Part shown: positions 27,755-36,597 of the stretch, one piece after another
Position numbering within the stretch: the first letter of the stretch is position 1
Layout of the letters: every line of letters starts with the position of its first letter
NCBI GenBank assembly: GCA_907163375.1
Contig: CAJQUW010013672.1
Coordinates: 186,001-250,000, forward strand
Reading direction: 5' to 3'
Length of the DNA: 64,000 bases
Origin: Prostheceraeus crozeri
Taxonomy: Eukaryota; Platyhelminthes; Polycladida; Euryleptidae
Notes under the pieces: model-generated
Seen by the model: the letters and a program-made list of their open reading frames with translations, nothing else
Told to the model about the DNA's origin: nothing
Database searches by the model: none
Translations under genes and position numbers: made by a program

Positions 27755-28141
27755 TGTTTGGAATGCTTTTGCTACTCCTTTCCCTTCTTTAGTTTTTAAA
27801 GGTTGAGCCCACGCATAACGCGAGAAAATATCAATGACGGTTAAAATAAAATTATTACCCGAGTTATGTTTTGAAATGGAGGCAACATCGCACAAATCTG
27901 CTTGCCACTGTTCATCGATGTCATGAACAATATAATGGCGGGTGCGGTACTTCTTTTTCGCTTGTTTGTGGAGTGTATAGGTAGCCTGACCCTTTAATCA
28001 TCGTTTCACTTGTGATTGTGGAAGACCACTCGCTTTTGATAATTTCTTGACAGATGCAAATCCTGCCGGATGTTTTACATCATAATAGATTGACTTCAAA
28101 CGTTCAGTCGATGACGACTGACTCTTTTTCCTCCTTCTCAT
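27755..28141 (-). pseudogene. Polinton rve integrase, partial
   Basis: Integrase sequence starts at an ATG at 28141 with a basic leader (MRRRKKSQSSSTERLKS), then YYDVKHPAGFASVKKLSKAS, typical of the N-terminal helix region of Polinton integrases. Next come QATYTLHKQ, DEQWQADLCD (first catalytic Asp) and FILTVIDIFSRYAWAQPLK. Such integrases insert the element into chromosomes. Only the first half of the usual protein is represented and it is broken. Its ATG overlaps the TGA of the Cys-rich ORF by the string ATGA. Confidence 0.75.
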
Positions 28142-28314
28142 CTTTTTGTTTTCTTGCTACATTTACAACAACTGCAGCATTTAGCTTTAGCGGTTTTGCG
28201 ATCGTGTTCACATTGCTTAGGGGTTTCATTATGAGAGCTGGCGCAGCAAGTGCAAGTGACAACGACATTCACCTCTGGCGGCTCATTACATGGCAAGCAA
28301 CACATCTGCTTCAT
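28138..28314 (-). CDS. Small Cys-rich peptide (58 aa)
   Basis: An ATG at 28314 opens 58 codons with 13 cysteines, arranged as CC-x2-C near the start, CTCC in the middle and CCSCCKC at the end, followed by a basic tail (SKKTKR). The density of Cys suggests a metal-binding (metallothionein-like or zinc-knuckle) peptide or a disulfide-rich one; no signal peptide is visible, which favours metal binding. It lies two bases after the P230 stop and overlaps the integrase start by ATGA, which argues for translation from a shared message. Family unknown. Confidence 0.5.
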   Translation of the reverse strand: MKQMCCLPCNEPPEVNVVVTCTCCASSHNETPKQCEHDRKTAKAKCCSCCKCSKKTKR

Positions 28315-28315
28315 A

Positions 28316-29008
28316 TTAATAGTCTGAGAACATGTATTTCCTGGGAGGAGCTGTTTTACGTTTTCCTTTTACTAGTTTTAGTGGCGATGTAGATCTACGT
28401 CGAGTTCTTCCTCTTGTTTGCTTAGTGAGTGTGGGAGGGGATGTAGCAGGTGACGTCTTAAACCAATTTGTTGGCATTTTCATCGTCTGAAGCATTGGAG
28501 CAGTAGCCACTGTTGAATCAAGTTCTTTCAATGTCTCATTATTCAAAGCAAATTTTGGTACATTATGCTTTTTCAATAGTTTAAGAAAGTATGACCAACC
28601 AGGTGGAACATAGCCCTGACGGCGCTTTCTACGTGTCGCATACTGAATCAAGTCTTCATAACGTGAAGCATCAATCACTTTATTTTCATCTGTAATGATT
28701 TCTCCTCTATCATTTACATTGAGATGGGGTTCAATACTATTGAAAAGAGATATGGCATGTGCGCGAGATGCTAAAGGTGTTGCAGTCGATACAGAGTCAC
28801 GCATCTTATTCTTCAAGTTTTTCAATTGCTCAACAGTTTCCGATTGTAATAATACAGCACAATGTGAATCTTTGATGTGAACATTTTGCTGATAATCTAT
28901 TTCTTTCCTATACATTTGATTTGCAAGAGGTTGCTTTACTTGCTGCATGGCAGTCAATTGTACATATTCATCCCGAGGAATAACAATCATGCGAGAATAA
29001 GAACTCAT
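28316..29008 (-). CDS. Polinton conserved protein, 230 aa, basic C-terminus
   Basis: The product starts MSSYSRMIVIPRDEYVQLTA and includes the motif VPPGWSYFLKLLKKHNVP, with a Pro/Arg-rich basic end (RGRTRRRSTSPLKLVKGKRK). IPxxEY starts followed by GWxxF central motifs and basic tails occur in accessory Polinton proteins, as I recall, usually next to the ATPase. It overlaps the ATPase stop by four bases (ATGA), so the genes are probably co-transcribed. DNA or capsid binding by the tail is inference. The frame is open. Confidence 0.55.
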   Translation of the reverse strand: MSSYSRMIVIPRDEYVQLTAMQQVKQPLANQMYRKEIDYQQNVHIKDSHCAVLLQSETVEQLKNLKNKMRDSVSTATPLASRAHAISLFNSIEPHLNVNDRGEIITDENKVIDASRYEDLIQYATRRKRRQGYVPPGWSYFLKLLKKHNVPKFALNNETLKELDSTVATAPMLQTMKMPTNWFKTSPATSPPTLTKQTRGRTRRRSTSPLKLVKGKRKTAPPRKYMFSDY

Positions 29009-29670
29009 AGTTTGTAGATAATCATGGGAGTTTTCAAAATATCACTTCGAAATCTAAATTCTTCCGGACACTCTTGCGTAAAGTCAATGAATAAGTAACC
29101 GTATGGTTTTTCAGTAGCTGCTTGAAAAATTTCAATTAAGGCTTTTGATCCTCTGGGTGCAACTTGTCGCGCTAAAATTTCAAATTGACTTTTATCTCGC
29201 GGATTCTTGAAAATAGCATAATAGTGTGTATTCAGGTTTCGTGTACGAGCTTCTTTTCCATCAGGAAACAAATTTTGTGTGATATAGATGATAAAGCACC
29301 TTTTATGATGTGCTGCGCGAGTGAACATATCTGTAACATCTTTTGAATTCTTACTTTCTTTTAATAAATCATCCAATACAACAACATCATTAGACTGAAG
29401 TTTATCCACTGCAATAATTCCTTCATGTCGAATAAAGTTGCGACTTTGCAATTCCTGAAACAGGAACGGTTGATAAATACCATAACACCAAATCACTCGA
29501 TTGATAGGTTCCTTAAACAACTCCCTTCTTTTATCCAATAAATTCAGCGTGAAAACAGTTTTACCTGCATGAGATGGACCTGATACAGTCAGAACTTTAT
29601 CACATTGAAGTCTGAAATCCATTTTATTACTTTGAGACTCAACATTTATATAATTAACGCTTAGAGCCAA
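29005..29670 (-). CDS. FtsK/HerA-type genome-packaging ATPase
   Basis: This 221-residue frame has the Walker A motif VSGPSHAGKTVF (about residues 29-40), Walker B NDVVVLDDLLKE and a downstream arginine-containing FIIYITQNLFPDG segment typical of A32-like packaging ATPases of Polintons and NCLDVs. It would drive genome entry into the capsid. Length is right for Polinton ATPases. The frame is open with all key motifs visible. It overlaps the core-protein gene by 17 bp upstream and P230 by 4 bp downstream. Confidence 0.85.
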   Translation of the reverse strand: MALSVNYINVESQSNKMDFRLQCDKVLTVSGPSHAGKTVFTLNLLDKRRELFKEPINRVIWCYGIYQPFLFQELQSRNFIRHEGIIAVDKLQSNDVVVLDDLLKESKNSKDVTDMFTRAAHHKRCFIIYITQNLFPDGKEARTRNLNTHYYAIFKNPRDKSQFEILARQVAPRGSKALIEIFQAATEKPYGYLFIDFTQECPEEFRFRSDILKTPMIIYKL

Positions 29671-30013
29671 AGATATTTCCCAATAGGTTGCCCACGGCAG
29701 GAGCTATCATTGGAAGTATTGCTGAAAGGAAACCGCCCTTTTGTGTTAGAGTTTTCCTCTTTCTTTGAAGGGTGACTTTAGGATTGGAGATGAAACGCAA
29801 TTTTGTGGCATATCGCTTAAGTAACTTTCGTTGTTTTGGCGCTAATGTCTTCGTCCTCAACTTTCTGACATGAGAAATAATTTCACGAATGAATTTATCG
29901 TTGGCATGTCGTATAGCATTGTATCGCTGATTTGCTTTCATTCGTCGGAGAGCTTGAATGGCTGAAGAAAACTTTGAAGACTTTTTACGTTTCGCCATTT
30001 TACGTTTCGCCAT
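29654..30013 (-). CDS. GGFL-type basic core/minor capsid protein
   Basis: The 119-residue product has a very basic N-terminal half (MAKRKMAKRKKSSKF, RRMKANQRYNAIRHAND) and ends in TLTQKGGFLSAILPMIAPAV, a hydrophobic Gly-containing segment. This RYNAI...LRFISNPK...TQKGGFLP-like layout is familiar from small Polinton proteins compared with adenovirus core proteins. A start duplication (MAKRK twice) gives two possible starts. It likely binds packaged DNA and membrane or capsid. It is adjacent to the ATPase as usual. Confidence 0.6.
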   Translation of the reverse strand: MAKRKMAKRKKSSKFSSAIQALRRMKANQRYNAIRHANDKFIREIISHVRKLRTKTLAPKQRKLLKRYATKLRFISNPKVTLQRKRKTLTQKGGFLSAILPMIAPAVGNLLGNIFGSKR

Positions 30014-30121
30014 TTTCCGTGTTAGTCTTTGCTAAAACCTATCTTTACCACATTTGCATAGGTACTAACTATTGCGACATAAGTGACACTCGAAATGAGC
30101 AATGTCACAGTGGTTACATTT

Positions 30122-30394
30122 TCAAAGTTGAATGCAATTACGTATGAAACAGCGTTGACAAAAAGCGTGCTTACATCTCTTGAAGATGCGCTTTTCATTT
30201 CCATCCTTTCGCTTACATACATCACAACACATAGTTTCACCGTTACTGATGTCTATAGCAAGTCTTTTTGAAGATATGAATTTGCTAGCCTTTTCTAAAT
30301 AATAGACGCATGTACAGAAGGAATATACTTCGAGAGTGAGCAGACATAGCTCGAAAACCAGTAGTGCTACAATCAAGTACCACTGCATTTTCAA
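30122..30394 (-). CDS. Membrane-anchored RING-like protein
   Basis: Residues 5-26 form a strong transmembrane segment (WYLIVALLVFELCLLTLEVY). The C-terminal part shows RING-type spacing: MCCDVCKRKDGNEKRIF, then RCKHAFCQRCF and a further Cys. RING proteins act as ubiquitin ligases; a membrane-bound one in a virus-like element could act on host surface proteins, by analogy with herpes- and poxvirus MARCH-like proteins, but this is inference. It overlaps the next gene's stop by four bases. Confidence 0.5.
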   Translation of the reverse strand: MKMQWYLIVALLVFELCLLTLEVYSFCTCVYYLEKASKFISSKRLAIDISNGETMCCDVCKRKDGNEKRIFKRCKHAFCQRCFIRNCIQL

Positions 30395-30801
30395 TTTTTC
30401 TTTATGGAAAGTTGAATGTGAATATCTGAAATCGCTTCAATCACTAGACTGCTACCATGATGGTTAAATGCATTAAGACGTTCAGCAATTTTTATCATAT
30501 GTCTTTTAAAAAATTCTTCGGGGTGATCTACCACTTCCATTGAATAAGAAGCAAAATGGAAAGAGCGACTTTCCACCTCTTCCTTTCCAAAATGACTAAA
30601 CTTAATTTTCGCAACTAATCGCGCCATGACAATGCTATCAGAGAATGTATTCATTAACTCTAGAAATAGAGTGCTAGCATCATCGACCACTGCTTCGATG
30701 TCGGTCTCATCTTTATGAAAATTTATCACATAATCTTGAACAGCTCCTTTTAAACTTTGCCTATGAAAATGTAATGTTCCGCAGTCGTTTGAGAAAGACA
30801 T
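30391..30801 (-). CDS. Standalone copy of the PolB N-terminal domain
   Basis: The 136-residue product has RLVAKIKFSHFGKEEVESRS, FHFASYSMEVVDHPEEFFKR and LNAFNHHGSSLVIEAISDI. This follows the pattern of the PolB N-terminal domain at about 18.3-18.6 kb (LKLKYIKIDF, FHVPSSSATEVVDCESWLNF, KFNQRDSALIFDGVDSAIF). The shared order is a K/Y strand, R-x-FH-x-S, VV-x-x-x-E-x-F, and FN-x-x-x-S-x-L-I. It seems to be an accessory protein of the same fold, perhaps binding the polymerase or the terminal protein. Function unknown. Confidence 0.5.
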   Translation of the reverse strand: MSFSNDCGTLHFHRQSLKGAVQDYVINFHKDETDIEAVVDDASTLFLELMNTFSDSIVMARLVAKIKFSHFGKEEVESRSFHFASYSMEVVDHPEEFFKRHMIKIAERLNAFNHHGSSLVIEAISDIHIQLSIKKN

Positions 30802-30885
30802 GATTGCCCTTTATCTAACCCATCCATTGCATGAAAACAACTCTTCTCATAGTAACATTTATTGAATAATAGTAACAAGCATGCA

Positions 30886-31416
30886 TTATAAATCAATGGT
30901 TTGAAAGAGATAAAATAGATACAGCTGGTAACTATCATACAGCGAGCAATGATAACCATACAGGACTTTGGCAGTGCTGAGGTAAGGAGGAAAGAAGCAT
31001 TGGTTATGAACGTAGCTACTACAACGAACAGACAAAATAGGAACAGACAAATCCTTAAAACGTTTCGTGACTTCATGATAATGTTGATTCACTCTACTAT
31101 CCCAAGGTGGGATCAAAATATCATCAATGATTAGATTGGGAAATACTTTCCTCTCCTTACCAGGATTATTACAAAAGATGCGTATAACATTGAAAGCAGC
31201 TAACCATCGTTTAAAGTCAATAAGAAGAGCACTCTCACAAGAAAAGCCATAGTCTTTCAAATATTTCAGATTAAGTCCATGAATGTGTTTTCTCGCCCAT
31301 TGATCAACATTGGGATTGCAGTTGGCATGTTGATGATAGACACTGACAATCTGATATGTCCAATTGTTCATAGCAATAGCACTGAGCTCCTGTACAGGTT
31401 CACCCTCACAATCCAT
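30886..31416 (-). CDS. RNase H-fold/DEDD-like nuclease-type protein
   Basis: The frame begins MDCEGEPVQELSAIAMNN, an acidic Asp-Glu pair in a beta-strand context like DEDD exonucleases, followed by HIHGLNLKYLKDYGF, ALLIDFKRWLAA and NLIIDDILIPPWDSR. This DCEG-x-P-x-Q-E, HGLN, (L/I)-x-F-x-x-W, PPW order matches a family I know from invertebrate Polinton-associated proteins. A short upstream segment in frame (ASIIIF) follows a TTTTAG acceptor-like site, so the real start may be in an upstream exon. Nuclease function is inferred from fold likeness. Confidence 0.45.
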   Translation of the reverse strand: MDCEGEPVQELSAIAMNNWTYQIVSVYHQHANCNPNVDQWARKHIHGLNLKYLKDYGFSCESALLIDFKRWLAAFNVIRIFCNNPGKERKVFPNLIIDDILIPPWDSRVNQHYHEVTKRFKDLSVPILSVRCSSYVHNQCFFPPYLSTAKVLYGYHCSLYDSYQLYLFYLFQTIDL

Positions 31417-31468
31417 AAAAATGATGATAGAAGCCTAAAACGGAAATTTACACATCTAAGGAAACGTT

Positions 31469-31717
31469 CTATAACATATTACAAAATGAAGAATTACATC
31501 GATGCTTTTCACGACAAAATACACAAATGATATGATGGCAACGAAGAAGTAAAATGTATCTAATAAGACCACGTCTATGACACTCAAAGCACATAAGCGA
31601 ATTGTCATAGGGTAGAGTTAGGAAAGGACTAGTAATTCTCCTTCTTTGATTTGCGTTTTGATGCAGCATTCTTCTCCGACTTGCGCTTCGTACCACTGCT
31701 GTTAAGGATTTGATCAA
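31469..31717 (-). CDS. Second RING-like Cys/His protein
   Basis: The C-terminal half holds MCFECHRRGLIRYILLLRC, then HHIICVFCREKHRC, that is C-x2-C, C-H-H-x2-C-x2-C and more Cys, in RING-like order. The N-terminal part overlaps the 3' end of the next gene in another frame and may not be translated; the real start may be an internal Met such as MCFEC. Function is inferred from spacing only. Confidence 0.4.
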   Translation of the reverse strand: MIKSLTAVVRSASRRRMLHQNANQRRRITSPFLTLPYDNSLMCFECHRRGLIRYILLLRCHHIICVFCREKHRCNSSFCNML

Positions 31718-32398
31718 TTATGTCGTCCACGTTGGGTGGTTTTGGAATATATAGGATGGATTCCATATGCATGGAGAGAGAGGCTATTTTATTATCCTTG
31801 TGTCGACCATAATATAGCCCATTCACTTTGAAAAGGATATCCCAAGTACCTTCTCCGAGCTCGTCGCATGTGATGGGTGTTGAATGATCTCCCTCCTTCT
31901 TATAGTAAGTGCACCAATGTGATACCGGTAGGCAAATTTGATTACCATCCCAAATCTTTCTATAGGGAGTATCCTTGTCATCTCTCGCCTTCCACTGTTG
32001 AGCAAGAGGAGTAGGAATGTCCATATTTAATGTCACGTACTCCTCAATAATATCAAGTTGGTGGCGAATGTACGGACTCACGGGGATCAGTATGTAGTCC
32101 CCATGCTGATTGTGCATTATCTTGACATCCGTGGAAGGGAGCATTCCCGTTTGGAGTACTACACCATGATCGTCATAACGCAAGACTTGTTTAAATTTAC
32201 GCTGTAGCGGTGTAGGCTTATGTACCTTGGTTGTTTCTTCCACTGGCCTCAGTTGTAGATGATCTGATCGTAGCGAACCTTGTAACGTTTGACCACCATT
32301 TTGTCCTACTAGTGCAGCAGATGGAGTAGATGCCTGAAAATGGAAAAGATTGTATTAAGTTTACGTTCAAGGGAGGGAGGAAAGTAGCGACTTACCAT
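31629..32398 (-). CDS. Right-end Polinton protein with spliced start codon
   Basis: The main frame (32243 to 31629) encodes about 204 residues: METTKV-like start, QRKFKQVLRYDDHGVVLQTG, SPYIRHQLDIIEEYVTLN and a Lys-rich basic tail (KRKSEKNAASKRKSKKENY). In front, ATG at 32398-32396 is directly followed by GTAAG, with an intron to CAG at 32334, and an exon starting GCATCTACTCCATCTGC. This mirrors the PolB leader (GCATCAACTTCATCACC). The protein family is not recognised; the basic tail suggests nucleic-acid binding. It is the outermost gene on the right side. Confidence 0.55.
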
Positions 32399-32500
32399 TT
32401 TAGTTGGATAATAGAATAGGGAACTAGAGAGAGAGAAAATGTGCGTCCGTCACTCGTGCAATTCAACGATGGAATGATTCTCACTGTGGAAGGCTCGCTA

Positions 32501-32546
32501 TTTATATAGAAATGCTTGATTCTCATTGGATGATGATCCTCATTGG
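32501..32546 (-). promoter_or_regulatory. Right-end promoter: TATA and two CCAAT boxes
   Basis: On the minus strand, CCAAT boxes (ATTGG at 32525 and 32542) precede TCTATATAAA (32501-32510), about 105 nt before the start codon at 32398. The layout mirrors the PolB promoter at the other end. Confidence 0.55.
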
Positions 32547-32564
32547 ACAATAACATCAAGCTGA

Positions 32565-33525
32565 TTCCAAATCTGGCCTCCGTTTACCAATCCGAGCCTT
32601 CATTCGCCCGCTGGAGCTGTTTCTTGGGAAATTCTAACTCTGTCGTTTTTCGTCAATCTCCCAAAATCTTAAATCGCGTCTCACATCTAGACGAAGACAG
32701 ATATGAACAAGCCGTTTCTTTCACTGAATTTGTCTCACTCTTAGCTTTCAAACGAGCTATTGCACGACAAAATCCGTCCACTAGAAGCCAAGATCGAAGC
32801 TAGCTGTCCAGAGGGGGGGAGGTCAGTGAAATTTGATGAAAAATGTTTTGGTGAAGGTCCCAGGTCGAAATTCCACACTTTGGAAAATTTTCAAAATTTT
32901 ACCCATACAAAGCCACTCTGACACTTAGGATTTTTTCAGGTGAGCGAGCTCCGACCTAAAATCTTGTAACAGCTCTAACTTTTGAACGGCTGGTCCGATT
33001 GACTCGCAACTAAAAATGTCGTCGAGCAGTTTTTTCTCCTCTTTCAAACGAGTAGCTGTAAGACAAAATCCGTTCACTAGAACCAAAGTTAGAAGACTGC
33101 TGTCGGGGGGGGGGGGGGTCGGTGAAATTTGATGAAAAATGTTTTGGTGACGGTCCCAGGTCGAAATTCCACACTTTGGAAAATTTTCAAAATTTTACCC
33201 ATACAAAGCCACTCTGACACTTAGGATTTTTTCAGGTGAGCTACGACAGACCACCCTCCCAACCTGGCCGGCACACCACGCCAACCTAGACACCACATCA
33301 CCGCGCGCTATACGACGGTCGGCCAGAGGGGGGAGGACGTCAGCGAACCTGACGGACGCACGTGGCCGGCACACCACGACACTCTGCCGTTCCAGAGGGG
33401 GGGAGGACGTCAGACTCAAAGCACCACGGCGGCCGACCACGACACTCTGCCGTTCCAGAGGGGGGGGACGTCAACGATGATGGCCATCTTGCGCGGTCCA
33501 GAAGTGGAGTTTTACTTACTACTCA
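32565..33525 (+). repeat. Repeat R1, longest copy
   Basis: Matches the minus strand of 58305-59110 and parts of 10240-10715. It contains a peptide-like stretch NSVVFRQSPKILNRVSHL, a block GGTCCCAGGTCGAAATTCC present twice (about 32855 and 33150), and a final G-rich subrepeat (TGCCGTTCCAGAGGGGGG) in about three copies. It ends AGTGGAGTTTTACTTACTAC, shared with 58310. The Gypsy element begins right after. The 5' edge abuts Polinton A. Nature unknown; no terminal repeat was found. Confidence 0.8.
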
Positions 33526-33529
33526 GGAA

Positions 33530-33815
33530 ATTTCAATGATTCTGAACAAGCTGCTTCTCAGATTGATTCACTTCAAATTGCATCTGTTCAACGCAAACAG
33601 ACTAGTGCAAAAAGTTCATCGAATTGCTACAATTGCGGAGGCGCAAGGCATCCAAGAGATAATCTTCAATACTGTCCGGCCAAAGATTCATTGTGTCATT
33701 CGTGTGGAAAGAAAGGACATTTTTCAAAAGTTTGTAAATCCACTCGAAAACTTTACTCCTCTGCCGTTCTTAATAATTCAGGTGTTTTGACACTCCGATT
33801 CCAACTGAAGTTTTC
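33530..33815 (+). pseudogene. Gypsy gag C-terminal part with CCHC knuckles
   Basis: The region reads CYNCGGARHP and CHSCGKKGHFSKVC, a pair of zinc-knuckle-type motifs of a Gag nucleocapsid that would bind the element's RNA. Only the C-terminal part is present. It lies directly before the protease domain. Confidence 0.7.
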
Positions 33816-36574
33816 TTGAACGGTGTTCGTTTGAATGGATTACTTGATACTGGTAGCTACGACAATTTTATCAAGGAAAGTATTGCGAAATCTGTTGGTC
33901 TTCCAATTAGGAAGCGAAATTCGATTATTTCAATGGCATCTACATCCTTTTCAATGCCTTTGAACGGTTGTTCTGCACGTTGTTTGAATTGTTCTGCCGA
34001 AATTCTTTTAAATGATCGTAATTACAAAGAAGTTGAAATGACTGTTCTCCCTGATGCATGTGCTGACGTTATTCTTGGATCTCCGTTTCTGAAATTGCAC
34101 AGGAATGTCACAATGAACTATGGTGGACCATTGCCTGATCTGAATATTTGTGCACTTACGAAGATAAATATACCTCCTGTTGAATTATTCAATAACCTTA
34201 CTGATGACTGCAGACCAATTGCAACAAAATCAAGGAAATTCTCCCGTAGTGACACTCAGTTTATTGAAGAGGAAGTTCACCGTCTCTTATCTGAAGGCGT
34301 GATCGAGGAAAGCCATTCCCCTTGGAGAGCCCAGGTTGTTGTTACATGCTCAGAAAACCGGAAGAAGCGAATGGTCGTTGATTTCTCGAGGACAATAAAT
34401 CGCTTTACTTTGCTGGATGCGTATCCGCTGCCTCGTATCGAAGAAATTGTAAAATCCATTGCTAAGTTTCGTGTATTTAGTATCATTGATTTATCGAAAG
34501 CATATTATCAAATTGAAATCTCTCCCAAAGATCGTCCATATACTGCGTTTCAAGCTGGCAATCAATTATATCAATTTAAAAGAATACCAATGGGTGTGAC
34601 CAACGGCGTGTCAGCGTTCCAACGATTTATGACTCAATTTATTTCCGACAACAATCTCAAAGGTACATTCGCATATTTGGATGATATCACTATCTGTGGA
34701 AAAGACAAGGAAGATCACGATGAAAATCTGAATAAATTTATGAAAGCTGCTTCAATATACAATCTCAATTTCAATACTGAAAAGTCAAAGTATTCGATGA
34801 CAAGCATTGATGTTCTGGGATACAGAATTACTAATGGTGAGCTGAAACCTTATCCAGAGAGACTGCGTCCACTCCTGGAATTCCCTGAACCGCAGACTAC
34901 AAAAGCTTTGCAAAGAATTATTGGACTTTTTGCCTATTATGCCAAATGGATACCCAACTATTCAATGAAAATACGACCGCTGATTGACTGCACCAGTCCT
35001 CCACTGTCCTCCGAAGCATTGAAAACTTTTACTTCTCTGAAAGAAGACATCGCCCAATCTGTCGTTAATATTGCTGACACAGATTTGCCATTTGTAGTCG
35101 AAACAGATGCATCTGACCAAGCGATTGCTGGTACTCTTCTGCAGAATGATCGTCCTATTGCATTCTTTTCTCGATCACTTTCGTCAACGGAATGCAATCA
35201 TCATATAGTGGAAAAAGAGGCGTATGCGATTGTTGAATCAGTGAGAAAGTGGAAGCATTTCCTTGCCGGTAGGCATTTTACGATCATCACTGATCAACGA
35301 GCTGTATCTTTTATGTTTAATACCAGTCCGAAAGCAAAAATCAAAAATGACAAAATAATGAGATGGCGTATGGAACTTCTTCCCTTTTCATATGATATCA
35401 AGTACAGATCAGGAAAAGAAAACGTTACTGCTGATGTACTTTCACGAGCCCATTGTGCTGCTACGACTCGTCATGGTTTATACCCCCTTTGTTCTTATAC
35501 ATCTTATACATCGCTTATACATCCAGGTGTTCAACGCATGCTACACTTTATTCGTTCAAGGAATCTCCCATACTCAGTCGATCAAGTTCGACAGGTCATT
35601 TCACAGTGCTCGACTTGTGCGAAGCAAAAGCCACAATTTCTCAATCCAGAAAGAACTCCTCTTATACGTTCTACAGCCCCTTTCAAAGATTATCAATTGA
35701 TTTTAAAGGGCCATTACCAATTGCTGCATCTTCATATCGGTGCATACTGACAATGATTGATGAGTACTCCAGATTCCCCTTTGCTTTCCCGTGCCACGAT
35801 ATCTCTGCACAGACTTTTATAAAGTGCTTAAAGGATTTATTTTCAGTTTTTGGCTTACCGTCTTTTGTTCATTCAGATCGTGGGGCAAGTTTCATGTCTG
35901 AGGATGTCAAACAATTTTTCTTACGTCACGGTATTGCTTCAAGTCGCACTACGCCCTACAACCCAAGAGGAAATTCCCAGTGTGAGAGATACAACGGTAT
36001 TACATGGAAAACGGTGACTTTAGCTCTTGAAGATCGTGGGCTTTCACTAAATGCTTGGCCGCAAGTCTTACCTGATGCACTTCATTATATTCGATCGCTG
36101 CTCTGTACTGCTACAAATGCTACTCCATACGAGCGTATGTTTAACTTTGAAAGGCGAACAGCAACTGGATGCGCTTTACCTTCATGGTTGCTCCAGCCGG
36201 GAGAAGTTCTCCTGAAATGCCATGGAAATTCAACAAAATACAAGCCACCTGTTGAAGTTGTTGAACTGTTGGAAGCTACTCCCAACTATGCTCATGTACG
36301 CTTCAAAAGTGGTCACGAAGATACTGTATCTCTTCGAAATCTTGCTCCGTATCCTCGTCAAACAAATGTGACGGAAATGTCTGAAATTTCCAACCCTTCA
36401 AATGACCGAGAAGATGACACAGATGAGGATGTGCTGAAAGTTGAATGTGAGTCCGAAGATGAACGGGAACAGCAGGATGATGAACGGAACAACACCAATG
36501 AAGACGGAAGCACCTGTCCACGTCGATCTACACGCCAAAAGAAGCCAGTTGATCGATATGTGCCTTCTTGGTGA
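33816..36574 (+). pseudogene. Gypsy pol: protease, reverse transcriptase, RNase H, integrase
   Basis: Protease: LNGLLDTGSYDNF (DTG active site) near 33840. Reverse transcriptase: VFSIIDLSKAYYQIEI, MGVTNGVSAFQRF and GTFAYLDDITICG (YLDD) near 34675. RNase H: FVVETDASDQAIAGTL, KEAYAIV and FTIITDQRAVSF. Integrase: a His/Cys zinc region near 35590 (CSTCAKQKP), then LSIDFKGPLPIAAS, IDEYSRFPFAF, HSDRGASFMS and NSQCERYNG, and a C-terminus RRSTRQKKPVDRY typical of Gypsy. It replicates by RNA and integrates as DNA. It is broken, about one break. Confidence 0.9.
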
Positions 36575-36597
36575 ACATTATTCAGCCGGGGAAAGTG

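Larger units (their letters stand above)
12740..32560. mobile_element. Polinton A (core 15.87-32.56 kb, plus related left flank)
   Basis: This is a fossil Polinton (Maverick) with the family's hallmark set: protein-primed PolB, rve integrase, adenain-type protease, FtsK/HerA-type packaging ATPase, capsid protein and WEVG-type structural proteins. The core matches Polinton C (60037-64000) and fragment B from about 16395 to the PolB gene at a level I judge to be in the mid-90s percent. The left flank (12740-16300) holds small TATA-driven ORFs separated by the same hairpin cassette as inside the core. The right end stops at repeat R1. No terminal inverted repeats or target duplications could be identified. 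It is broken, with roughly four to six breaks, but many frames are open, so it is fairly young. Confidence 0.85.

Noticed and set aside
30022-30240. Leftward 72-codon frame with a hydrophobic stretch
   Set aside because: Overlaps the RING-like gene in another frame; the Cys/His pattern of that frame is the stronger signal.
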